Assembly (NCBI GenBank): GCA_034670405.1
Contig: JAXDDX010000057.1
Coordinates: forward strand, 496,001 to 560,000
From: Hoplostethus atlanticus
Taxonomy: Eukaryota > Chordata > Actinopteri > Trachichthyiformes > Trachichthyidae
Length of the DNA stretch: 64,000 bases
Direction of reading: 5' to 3'
Within the stretch, counting starts at the first letter, position 1, and every line of letters starts with the position of its first letter. A program made the position numbers and the translations under genes. Under the pieces are notes generated by a model. It saw only the letters and a list, made by a program, of their open reading frames with translations, made no database searches and was not told the DNA's origin. Shown piece by piece: positions 25,086-34,766 of this stretch.

Positions 25086-26482
25086 GGGGCTGTTCCACAA
25101 AGCGAGCTTAGAAAAGCGGCGATCAACCTCGCAAGCCTGGTTTGAATTAACCTAACAAATCAATCAGGGCTAAAGCGGTTCCACAAAGCCCAAGTGAGGC
25201 TACCGTGATCGGGCTAAACCGAGCCAGGCTGAAGCAATCCAGATAATTGCGCGTGCACAGTTGTACACGGGTTATTTAAGCAGCCCGAGTGGTCGATCAT
25301 GGATCTGATCGATTCATCATGGCGAAGAATGACGGTAAAGACAGAGCTGCAATGTTCACGGCCACTGAACAGCAACTTTTAGTGGAGGTCTATGGAGAAT
25401 TCAGCCATATTACAATGAAAAGGGAAATACGATTGCCATGAATAAAGGGAGAGAGAAAGATTGGCAACGAATTGCTGCTAGATTGAATGCGTCAGTAATT
25501 GTTGAATTAAAAACGAACAAATTGTATAGACCTTATTAAATATCATGTGTTCCAACAATATTAAAGAACTGAAAAGCTGTGCTAAAAATATTATAAATGA
25601 AACCATGCCATATATGAAACCTCAAGACTGTAAATGTACTATCTATCGCCATAAATTATGTAGTAAAGGCTGTACGTAAGGTTTCATCTTACTACATTAC
25701 AATCATCGTACTGTACTAGACCCTATACGGGGATCGAACTCACAACCTTAAGACTGAGAGTCTCATGCTCTACTGACTGAGCTGTTCGGGCTGGTTCTTA
25801 CTTCTATTATATTTTTATGAAATCGGTTGTTTCCATCCTGGAAATTGATCGGTTGAAAGCGCGTTCTACAGTGACTGTAAATCCCATACAGAAACAGTGA
25901 ATGCGTCTCCTAGCAACCGTGGAAACATCTTGACATATATTCAAGGTACTTTATTATTTCAATGAATTTGTTAAATAAAAATAATTTAGAAAATAAAATA
26001 ATATTGTGTCATCAAATAATTTCTGTAAGTTGTAACCGTTTTCTAAAAGCAATACGGCACTTGAGGTCTCGCTGGACACTCATGGTTAAATGGGGTTGCC
26101 TAGCAACGCTCTGAACCGTGACTGTATCCCCGATACAGCCTACATCATTTTATATTTTTTATTTTCTATTAACGTTACATTTTATGTCTGATAGTGTAGG
26201 TCTAGGGTAATAGTGTTGAACATTAGGATGGCGGAACCTTGTTTGAAAATCATTGCGTTTCAGTCGGATCAGTGTTACGGGAGTACCGATTCAGCTTCAA
26301 ATGTTGTTTAGCCTGATATCTAGCCTGCCCCGAGGCAGGCTAGTTTCGAAGCATAAGTTGCCACAGCAACTTGGCTTGAATTATGCTGAGCTTGCTTTGT
26401 GGAACCGAATAAGCCTGAAAATGAGCCAGACTAAGCGAAATAAGCCTGGATAAGTGGTAAGCTCGCTTTGTGGAACACCCCC
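25086..26482 (+). mobile_element. Harbinger-like DNA transposon nested in the LINE
   Basis: Terminal inverted repeats: left GGGGCTGTTCCACAAAGCGA, right CGCTTTGTGGAACACCCCC. A short direct repeat ccaag flanks the insertion (25081-25085 and 26481-26485), consistent with a 3-bp-type target duplication. The first 450 bp encode a Myb/SANT-like protein of the kind carried by PIF/Harbinger elements: ATG at 25319, MAKNDGKDRAAMFTATEQQL, then after a frameshift NEKGNTIAMNKGREKDWQRI. No transposase was recognised in the remaining kilobase, so it is a defective copy. Confidence 0.75.
25721..25791 (-). pseudogene. tRNA-like sequence (Lys-type body, CUC anticodon position)
   Basis: The minus strand reads GCCCGAACAGCTCAGTCAGT and continues with an A-box-like TAGAGCATGAG and a B-box GAGTTCGATCCCC. 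The anticodon arm TGAGA-CTCTCAG-TCTTA can pair, with CTC at the anticodon position, but the 3' acceptor strand (TATAGGG) does not pair with GCCCGAA. It lies inside the Harbinger-like element. I take it as a tRNA pseudogene or SINE head, not a working gene. Confidence 0.6.
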
Positions 26483-27240
26483 AAGGAGTACAAATGTGTT
26501 TTGAGGCGAGATTTAAAAACAGACAATGTAGGGGCCAGCCTAACATGTAGAGGCAGCTCGTTCCAGAGTTTGGGGGCTACAACTGCAAAAGCGCGATCTC
26601 CCCTGAGCTTAAGCTTTGCCTTAGGTACAACCAGGAGCAACTGATCAGCGGACCTGAGTGACCTTAATGGAACATATCGCTTTAAAACATCAGAGAGATA
26701 AGGTGGAGCTAGCCCATTTAATGACTTGTAAGCAAACAATAAAATCTTAAAATGAATCCTAAAACGTACAGGGAGCCAGTGGAGGGAGGCCAGTACGGGG
26801 GAAATGTGCTCTCGCTTGCGCGTTCCTGTTAAAAGACGAGCTGCAGCATTCTGGACCAACTGCAGGCGTGAGAGAGAGGCCTGGCTAACACCAACATACA
26901 GGGCATTGCAGTAGTCAAGTCGGGTCGTGATAAAAGCATGTATAACCCTTTCAAAATCGGCAAACGATAAAAAAGACTTGACCTTCGATAAGAGCCTCAG
27001 CTGAAAAGTGCTAAACTATTTTAAATTAAAACTTCCAATTCCTACTTAATGTACATTTTTGTTCAAACTAATTTCTTTCTTACATCATAAATGATATTCA
27101 TTAACTTAGATTCTGAAAGTATCAGTGCCGTATCATTCTAGGGCCCTGTCATCCGTTAATATGGATAAAACAGCAGCTATGTATTGAAGCATGTTGTGAC
27201 TCTTTAATAAAGAGATGATTTATGAACTGTTGAAAACAAT

Positions 27241-27965
27241 CCAGGCTCTTCAGAGGGATCTTCAGTGAAAAGCCTGTAGGACCCCATGTTATCTTCTATG
27301 AAGCAGTACACTGGGTACACTGAGTGGACAGTATGCCCATGGCACAAAATGTGTTGGTCAGCATCCAGTCTTTCTTTTCAGGAAGGGAGGCTTATGATCA
27401 TGTTGTGGATTAACCTGACACTATCCTCCTGGCCAAACCCCCATGTCTGATTCACCAGGCCAATGTGTGAGTCATCCAGGCATAGGTGTAGATTTCGGGG
27501 GGGGACACGTGTATTTGTCCCCCCCAATAAAAACATGAAAGACACAAACGAGGACAGAAGAGTAAATCATGCGTATATGTGTGTTGACTCAGCAGAGATA
27601 ATATTAAATGAGAAAAGTTGATCTGCAGGAGAATAAATATTTGAAAGCAATACAGAATGCCTGAGAGCCTTACTGCATTATATTCCATTATATTTTGAAT
27701 TGTCACCTGGTGCCTGAATTTTGTGTTTTCCTTTACATAAATAAAGACATTTCCACCATACATTGATGCAGAAAAGGCACACATTGATTGGTGCATAAAA
27801 ATTCACCAGAATGCAGGAAATTAAGTGTTTGACGCTCAAAATGTCCCAGGGGAGGACTAACCAGACCCCCCGCTTAATCGGCCCCCCCTCAATGTTCAAA
27901 CGAAACCTATGCCACTGCATCCAGGGATCTTATCGAGATCCCAGAGCTGATGCAAAATGGAGCAG
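27241..27965 (-). pseudogene. Truncated GLYAT-like last-exon copy, interrupted by a MITE
   Basis: 27241-27480 is a decayed copy of the last exon of the intact GLYAT-like gene at 28149-29473. Shared stretches include GAGGGATCTTCAGTGAA, AGCCTGTAGGAC, CTATGAAGCAGTACACTGGG and CAGTATGCCCATGGCACA, in the same order and orientation, with deletions and substitutions. The match resumes after the MITE with GATCTTATCGAGATCC (27926 on), corresponding to 28635-28655 in the intact gene. It is a relic of tandem gene duplication. Confidence 0.85.
27481..27917. mobile_element. hAT-like MITE inside the GLYAT pseudogene
   Basis: An exact 8-bp direct repeat, CATCCAGG (27473-27480 and 27918-27925), flanks a 437-bp insertion. 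Its ends are inverted-repeat related (GCATAGGTGTAGATTTCG on the left, CGAAACCTATGCC on the right). Removing it restores colinearity with the intact GLYAT-like exon. An 8-bp target duplication is the hAT signature. No transposase is encoded. Confidence 0.8.
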
Positions 27966-28148
27966 ATGAATACATCATAATATAATCAAGATATTTTCCC
28001 TTGTGTTCCCTTTTGATGCAACCCCCCCCCCTACTCAATAATTGCTCTCTAAAAAAACTGATCTCTCTCTCCTTAACTCTTATCTCCTTAACTCTTATTG
28101 TATTTCTTTTGCTAGTACTTAGTTCGCTCTCACATTATCGTTCTATGG

Positions 28149-29473
28149 TCACTGGAGTAATGTCAGGGCACTAAGAGCCTGACCTTTGCAGTCATTATTT
28201 TTGGTTGTATTTTCGTGATCTAGGAATTGAAGCAAGTAAGTAAGTCTTGGAGCTTCAAAAGTTGCATACAAACCAGGAAGCCCTGTACGAGGGATCTTCA
28301 GTGAAGCCCAGGATTTGAAGAGCCTGTAGGACACCATGTTCTCCTCCTCTATGAAGCAGTACACTGGGTAGCCCTGAGCATGGAGGTTCTTGGCCATGGT
28401 GCTGACCAGCACTTTGGCATAGCCTTTTCCTCTGTGCTCTGGCAGAGTGTACAGTATGCCCATGGCACAGTCATCATACACCAGAATCCAGGACACTGGC
28501 TGACCCTGGCCATCGGTGATGCAGCATGAAGGGAAGTTGCTGAGGAATTGTTTTATGGTCCTATATCCCCGCTCACCCCCTCCAAACTTCCACGTTTTAT
28601 TCACCAGTTCAGTGTGGGAATCATTTAGAGATGATATCCTTGATTCAAGCTCACTGTCGAATTTGAAAAAAAGAAAGGAGGGTTCAGTATAAAGGTCATA
28701 GCTAATAAAAGCTAAATACACAAAGGAACTGAGCCTACCTGTCAACTGCCAATGGGGGTAGATGGCTACAGTCTGGCAAATACATAACATGTGTCACGCA
28801 AAGGCTTCGGACATTGATGCCTCTGACGGAGGACACTTCTTTTAACATGGGGGCATGGGCAATATCAAATCCTGTGGGGGAAAAATGCCATACGCTATTT
28901 ACGCACCATTCTGTTATTTTCCTTTGTAAACCGTTCGACATTATCACAAATGAAACCTATAGTTCCCTACAATGCTCTGAACTCACCTGCCATTAAGAAA
29001 TAAGTGCTCCAGTCAATTGTATTCTCTTTTGTCAACATTCTTCTCAAGATCTGCTCATCCTTGCTGTAGTATATCACATGTTTCCTAACCTCTAAAGCAT
29101 ACTTGTTCTGTGAAGTCAACCCATAGTGCAGCAGTCAAGTAACAGACAGATAATTTGGCAACTAACCCAGTAAAACTCAATCATTTAACTCTTTAATGCA
29201 ACATGTGAACTCACCTTGGGATCAGGTCGGCAAATGATGACCTTAAAATCAGGCCATGTATCAACAATTACCTCCATTGTATTTGGTTTATTCCTGTTCA
29301 GACGCAAGGATCCATACACCTATAAACACACAAAATTGCAGCTAGAGAGGAATGACGAATAGTGAAGCCTGTATGTTGAATGGCGTGTAGCGTCTAACCT
29401 TAAGACTTTTCGGCATGTGCTTCTGAAGAACTCCTTCAACGATTTGCAGTTCATCCATATTTAGGATCTTCAT
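28149..29473 (-). CDS. Glycine N-acyltransferase-like protein (GLYATL3-like)
   Basis: This is a GLYAT-family enzyme, a GNAT-fold acyltransferase that conjugates acyl-CoAs to glycine or other amino acids. Exact substrates cannot be told from sequence. Five coding exons: 29399-29473 (ATG at 29473), 29215-29319, 28987-29107, 28739-28871 and 28149-28653 (TGA). They total 939 nt, 312 residues, close to the usual ~300. The N-terminal GLYAT domain begins MKILNMDELQIVEGVLQKHM, then YGSLRLNRNKP and VIVDTWPDFKVIICRP. The C-terminal acetyl-CoA-binding region has NKTWKFGGGERGYR, GQPVSWILVYDDCAMGILYT and LPEHRGKGYAKVLVSTMAK, the GNAT pyrophosphate-binding loop. The first methionine was chosen because it matches the GLYATL3 start. 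A decayed sister copy lies at 27241-27965. Orthology within the family is uncertain. Confidence 0.9.
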
Positions 29474-29718
29474 GTTTGAGTAGTTTGGCTTACTGTTGCA
29501 AATTTCTTCTCTTCTTCCTTCTCCTGACCGGTTACCCTCAACACTACAGAATTTAGGCCAACGGGTGGAACAACAGCTCAATCTTGATAAATCATTAACA
29601 GTGTCTCTTAAATCAGCAGGTAATTTTAAATAGAGTGCATGACTTTCAATAGGCTACTCAGCACATTTTGTGAGTATATAAAAGTCACCATTTGGCTATT
29701 ATCCGTTTCACATTATTA

Positions 29719-29720
29719 TT

Positions 29721-29755
<35 letters not shown>
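29719..29755. repeat. (ATC)n microsatellite
   Basis: About twelve ATC units directly abutting the left end of the hAT-like element at 29756. Confidence 0.95.
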
Positions 29756-29757
<2 letters not shown>

Positions 29758-31180
29758 GGGGTGCAAACTGGTGATGGCCCAAAAAGGTGACAACATTTTT
29801 TTCGCCTGAAAACGAAGAAAATTATCAATGCGCGGCGCCCAGGCCCCTTCCCATGATGCATGCTACATTCTATTCAAGCTCTGTTCAAGTGACACATAAA
29901 AGCCTGTCAGTGATATTCAGACCTACTATATGAAGCAGTGCAGACCTGCAAACTCATAAGAGGTGAAAAAGGTGACATGTTTGTAAACCAAACCCCTGTA
30001 GGGGGGTCAGGGGGCATTCTCCCCCAGAAGAACATTTTGTGATTTTAACATGTAAACGAAGCATTCTGGTGCACTCTGAGAATAAAGGGGAAAGACAACA
30101 TTTAGTTCAGGCAAAAAACACATTTATTGACACTAGTGTACTGCAAGGTTCCGAATTGAATTGTGTGTACACACTTAGTAGTGCACACTTTTTGCCGGTG
30201 CACCTCTGTTTGGCAGTGTGCCAAAAGGGCATGTGAGCCCTTATTGCTATAATTGATTTCTTTTGTGCAGAGGCTGCATTTTGCATACCCCGCTTTATCA
30301 ATCTTTTTAAAATACTGTGACAGCGGGAAGCTGTGCTGGACTCCCTTCACCTCCGTTGTGGCCTCAACTTTTAACCAGGCCCAGCTCCATCTGCACCTCA
30401 CCCCTGACTCTAGCTGCGCTACATAAATAGCGTATTCCTCTTTAAGCTCTCTTTCTGAAAAGTAATTGTTCAGATAGTATCAGCTGGCTTCAGGTTCTCC
30501 TTTTTCCAGATCATAAAACGGTGTTAAGGCTAACCCCAACTGCATCCGTCAACGTTAAACGATCCGTCAGGTCTGTCGAAACTCCGTCATGTGATCCGTC
30601 ACATGACGTGATCCGTCATACGAAATATGACATACGTTCGATTTAGTTGCTATATATATAGAGAGAGTCGAGACTTGTCTCACTCCAGTATGGGAAATTG
30701 TGCTAGCCACTTGCTGGCTGACCTCATACCAAAGCACTTCCAGTGCTTTGTTCCTCTTTTGAGCAGCTATGTGTCTCACTTTGACTTGCCTGTCCTCCTC
30801 CACTGCAGTCTTCCTGCTTTGCTCGGCACTGGTTGTTGGTTGGCAACCAAACTCTTCCTGCCTCCCTTTCTTTTTCAACAGGGCCTGTTGTTATTTTCAT
30901 ACACAATGGCAACTCAAATTGCTTTACATAGGAATAAAAAGGCATATCAAAACATTAAAAGGTATAAAAAGGCATTTAAACAGAAATAAGGCATTATGAG
31001 TGGTGGTTCTCCATTACCTGGCAGGCAACACGGCACGGGTCAGATACACGCTTGCCGTCCTGTACTGTGCCGTGCTGGTCAATGGAGAAGCGCCTTAGCT
31101 AAATTAGCTAGCTACCTTAGCAAGCTAACCCCCCCACCCCCCAAAAAAAAATTTGCGTGGATGACCTATTTGCACCCCTG
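29756..31180 (-). mobile_element. hAT-like element with BED-type zinc finger remnant
   Basis: The ends are inverted: left CAGGGGTGCAAACTGG, right TATTTGCACCCCTG; the outer 12 bp match perfectly. The minus-strand frame 30102-30401 includes FPLSQYFKKIDKAGYAKCSL, then CTKEINYSNKGSHALLAH and QTEVHRQKV, that is CxxC followed by H and H spaced as in BED fingers of hAT transposases. The catalytic domain is missing, so it is nonautonomous. The 8-bp flanks (atcatcat and attatctg) match only partly. A TTAA-type MITE end sits inside it at 30528. Confidence 0.65.
30528..30668. mobile_element. Left part of a TTAA-flanked MITE
   Basis: Begins right after TTAA (30524-30527) with GGCTAACCCCAACTGCATCC. The mirror-image end, preceded by the same internal phrase ATCCGTCATACGAAATATGA, is at 33728-33910. 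The part at 30608-30665 is repeated in the same orientation at 33728-33790. Confidence 0.6.
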
Positions 31181-31557
31181 ATTATCTGCTTTACTGGCAT
31201 TGGTTCATCAACAAGTTAAAACTTAAAACTGTAGCCTCATTTCTGTTAGTTATGCATGATAGGTTTATGGATTCAGGTCTTATCTTGATATGAAATGAAA
31301 TGCAAGACAAAATGGAAATGTTTCAAGCCATTTATTACCAGATCATTCCTCTATATTGCTGTGTTGCATAGGTCATTCTGCAGTGTGCTATGGTAACAGT
31401 TTCATAGGTTATTCAAGTTAGTATATGGTGAGGCAACATAAGTAGAAAATTAAAATGTTAGGCACAATTTTGTGGTTCATCTGACAAAACTACAAAATTA
31501 CATGAAGGTTATATTCTGCAAACAAAGCTGACATGTACGATTTGTCCCGTAGTTCTT

Positions 31558-33504
31558 CTACTGGCATGTCTGCTTCACCAGCTGAATATCATTGAGCCAT
31601 GGGCGACTCCACACTGTAAATGTGCACTGGTAAGGCTGAGGGGAAAGAATGGACAAAAGTTTGGAAAACACATTAATACACAGATTTTTAGCAACTAAAA
31701 GTCTCTAAATTGTCAGACTTTACCAGTGTAGTCTACTCTATACCGATGATGATGAAACAAGCTTACAGTGATTTCCATCTGTCTGTTGTGACAGTGATAT
31801 ACTGTATAGAGCTAAAATATGCCCTTTCAGTGGTCCTGTTTCCAAAAGTAAATTTCCAATCGTATTTACGACTTTGTTGGGTCGTTCGTGTGCTCATGTT
31901 GTGCCATGATCAAATTCCCTTGGGGGGAAATTAATGGGGAATTTACTTCCGGAACCCGACGTTTCAGCTTTATAATGAAGTTATTACCCGAGCCTTTATT
32001 GGGTCTTCCTGGATCGCACACTCTTGCTCTACACCGCCTTTTTGGCAGGGGGTCTTCGCCATTTGCACGGTGAAAATGTAGTTAACACCACTCACCACCT
32101 GTAGGGAGAAGTGGGTGAAACATAGAGCACAGATCAGAGGGTAGACGACCTTACCAGAAAGAAAGACAGCAACCCTGTAATACCTTTCAGATGGATACTA
32201 CACAAATATAATATATATGGATACTATACAAAACTGTGTCAATATAGTGATCATGGTAGACTACTATAGTATTATTAGTGTGATACCATAGGAGATGAAA
32301 ATATCATTAAGTACAATAAGGTCACTATAAGCCCCAACAGGAATATTATAGTGACACCATGAAAGACATAAAATATCCAAAGTCCAATAAAGCTGAAAAC
32401 GGGCTTTGTTATCTCGAGATAACGAGTTAATTATTTCGTGATCTCGAGAAAACAAAAGGCCGATTTCCATTACAACACTGGCCTGTACACGTAGCCTACT
32501 GTACGCGAGCTGCGGAAGAGTAGATTAATATGTAGTCTAACAGGCAAAAATGAGTCGAATTGACTGACTGACAGCAACTAACATTAGTTTGCTAACGTGT
32601 TTTCCACACAGTGTAATTCATACATTTGAGTATAAGTTTGGACGCCATCATTCTGTTTAAATTCGCAAGAGTGGACCATGACATACACACACTGCTCTGT
32701 GGGGTGGGTTTGGGAGTTGATCAATGGGAGGGATGCGATAATGGGTACTCCTTGATCTGACATTTTCAGCTTAAATCAGTTGCTACATTTGTCAAGACGC
32801 CATCTATGCATGCTAGCATGACACTCCTGATCTCTGATAAACAATATAAGTAATCAGAGGAAACGAGTCCGACCTTTTGTTTTCTCGTGATAACGGGTTA
32901 ATTTATCTCGTTACCTCGAGAAAACAAAAAGCCGTTTTCTCGAGATAACGAGATAATCAACCCGTTATCACGAGAAAACGGGCTTTGTTATCTCGAGATC
33001 ACGGCATAATTAACTCGTGATCTCGATATAACGGCATTAAAAAAAAGTGCAAGCATGGCCGTTCTCGGCTTCCATACAAAAGGGAAATATCGCTTAAGAA
33101 ATAACTGTAGTAATCCTGTAATACATTTTTGGGAAGCAGAGTTTTTTTTGTTTGTTTGGGATAACCCCAAATTGGTACCTTCGCCTCACTGAGTATACTG
33201 TAAAGGCTGACAACGCGGCTTAATAAACTGGGTGTTGTTTTTTAATCAGTGCAGGCAGTAGAATCGCAATAAACTCATGACTCCGGAATTATAAATGACT
33301 GACCTGTTTTTGAGCTCTGATCACTCTTGCCACTTGGCTGAGGAACATGTCGTTGGACCCCCTGTTGTGCTGGACCACGGCGAACTGCAGGGCATTTTTT
33401 ACCGACGGCTCGTTGATATCTGCATCGATCGGACCTCCCAACAAACCGGCCGTACCTACGGCGAAAACCGCCGCTAATACGGGAATGATATTCCTTAAAG
33501 TCAT
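31558..33504 (-). CDS. Secreted cystatin, copy 1 (type 2 cystatin-like)
   Basis: Cysteine-protease inhibitor of the cystatin family. Three coding exons: 33304-33504 (ATG at 33504), 31988-32098 and 31558-31635 (TAG), totalling 390 nt, 129 residues. The N-terminal MTLRNIIPVLAAVFAVGTAG is a signal peptide. LLGGP supplies the N-terminal glycine that enters the protease cleft. The inhibitory QVVSG loop is formed across the exon 1/exon 2 junction. The second hairpin carries Pro-Trp in WSRPWLND. Four cysteines (PCQKGG, QECAI, YQCTF, KQTCQ) fit the two disulfides of type 2 cystatins. Exon structure (three exons) also fits. AATAAA on the minus strand is at 31331-31336. All inhibitory elements look intact. 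A second, near-identical gene follows at 34767-36188. Confidence 0.92.
32395..33045. mobile_element. Palindrome-rich insertion in cystatin copy 1 intron 1
   Basis: Present in copy 1 and replaced by about 155 bp of unrelated sequence in copy 2. Both ends carry CTCGAG-centred palindromes: GTTATCTCGAGATAAC is exact at 32408-32423. The phrase GAAAACGGGCTTTGTTATCT occurs in the same orientation at both ends (about 32396 and 32975), with inverted relatives such as CTCGAGAAAACAAAA. No open frame. Probably a nonautonomous element; family unknown. Confidence 0.6.
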
Positions 33505-33576
33505 CTTTCTCTGCTCCCGACGACAGACTCAAAATAAAGAGTGGTATCACAACAACAGCTCGAGACCCAGACGCTT

Positions 33577-33586
33577 ATTATATAAA
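33577..33586 (-). promoter_or_regulatory. TATA box of cystatin copy 1
   Basis: TTTATATAAT on the minus strand, about 73 nt upstream of the ATG. This leaves room for a short 5' UTR of roughly 45 nt. Confidence 0.6.
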
Positions 33587-33727
33587 CACCGACGTCAGAG
33601 CTGGACTGCGCTCGGGGGGTGGAGTGTGATGCGACATTTGGTCCAATCCAGAGCCATGTAGGCTCTGATCCAATCTCAGCAAGACAAACCCAGATAAGAT
33701 CACGTGTCTGCCGATCTCCTTCAGTGA

Positions 33728-33910
33728 TGTGATCCGTCATACGAAATATGACGTACGTTCGAGTTAGTTAATATATATAGAGAGAGAGAGAGACGGTGAG
33801 TGTTGTTTCATTGAAGTAAAGTGTTTTTAGCGGGGGGGTTTTCCTCGTACGACAATGATGGACGTTAAAATCGGATAACATTAACGTTACGGATGCAGTG
33901 GGGGTTAGCC
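33728..33910. mobile_element. Right part of the TTAA-flanked MITE
   Basis: Ends with ACGGATGCAGTGGGGGTTAG + CC and then TTAA (33911-33914). The reverse complement matches the left end at 30528 over about 27 bp with one mismatch, extending past a single-base gap. The bounded unit 30528-33910 contains all of cystatin copy 1. Confidence 0.6.
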
Positions 33911-33914
33911 TTAA

Positions 33915-34305
33915 CTTTTGGATTTAATAGTTCCAACCACAGAATCGCTCTAACTGTAACGTTGTAACTTAATACACAATTCACTAAAGTTACCGTGCTA
34001 ACAAGGTGGCAAGCTTCCCATTATAAACAGGGTTGGGAAGATCTGATGGGGTAGGAAGAATTTATCACGACACACTTCAACTTTGATTTGGCAAGGTATA
34101 GCAACTAGTTACCTAACGTTAAGTTAGTTAAACAGGAAAATATCATATTACGTTAGCAGCAAACGAAAGAAAGGGCTTACCTCAAAATCAGTGTCCACTA
34201 TTGTTGTAAATTAGTAACGTAAGTTACCGTTCCAAGAGCGTGGCGGTGATACCTTGGTTCTGATTGGCTAAATGACCGCCAGACCGCAACTGCTGGTATG
34301 AGAAG
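33915..34305. other. Spacer between the two cystatin copies
   Basis: AT-rich, no coding similarity seen. If the MITE had inserted in the hAT-like element, this DNA would be the piece that originally followed position 30527, but I see no independent transposon motif in it. Confidence 0.4.
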
Positions 34306-34766
34306 ACTCGAGACTTGTCTCACTCCAGTCTGGGAAACTGGGCTAGCCACTTGCTGGCTGACCTCATACCAAAGCACTTCCAGTGCTTTCTGATTATCTG
34401 CTTTACTGGCATTGGTTCATCAACAAGTTCACTTAAAACTGTAGCCTCATTTCTGTTAGTTATGCATGATAGGTTTATGGATTCAGGTCTTATCTTGATA
34501 TGAAATGAAATGCAAGACAAAATGGAAATGTTTCAAGCCATTTATTACCAGATCATTCCTCTATATTGCTGTGTTGCATAGGTCATTCTGCAGTGTGCTA
34601 TGGTAACAGTTTCATAGGTTATTCAAGTTAGTATATGGTGAGGCAACATAAGTAGAAAATTAAAATGTTAGGGACAATTTTGTGGTTCATCTGACAAAAA
34701 TACAAAATACATGAAGGTTATATTCTGCAAACAAAGCTGACATGTACGATTTGTCCCGTAGTTCTT

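Larger units (their letters stand above)
24873..27015 (-). mobile_element. L2-type LINE 3' region, split by another element
   Basis: The minus-strand open frame 26431-26859 gives the C-terminal reverse-transcriptase region of L2/Maui-type LINEs: QNAAARLLTGTRKREHISPV, LHWLPVRFRIHFKILLFAYK, SLNGLAPPYLS and LWNELPLHVR. The matching 3' UTR with CAATCC repeats and the ACTTTATTTATAAAGCACAT motif is at 24873-25085, on the far side of an inserted Harbinger-like element (25086-26482). Together they form one 5'-truncated LINE in minus orientation. Confidence 0.85.

Noticed and set aside
25721-25791. Functional tRNA-Glu gene
   Set aside because: Acceptor stem does not pair and it lies inside a transposon; kept as a pseudogene only.
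31888-32073. Plus-strand open frames repeated at 31710-32073 and 34919-35282
   Set aside because: Identical pairs are just the antisense or intronic DNA of the two cystatin copies, not a duplicated plus-strand gene.
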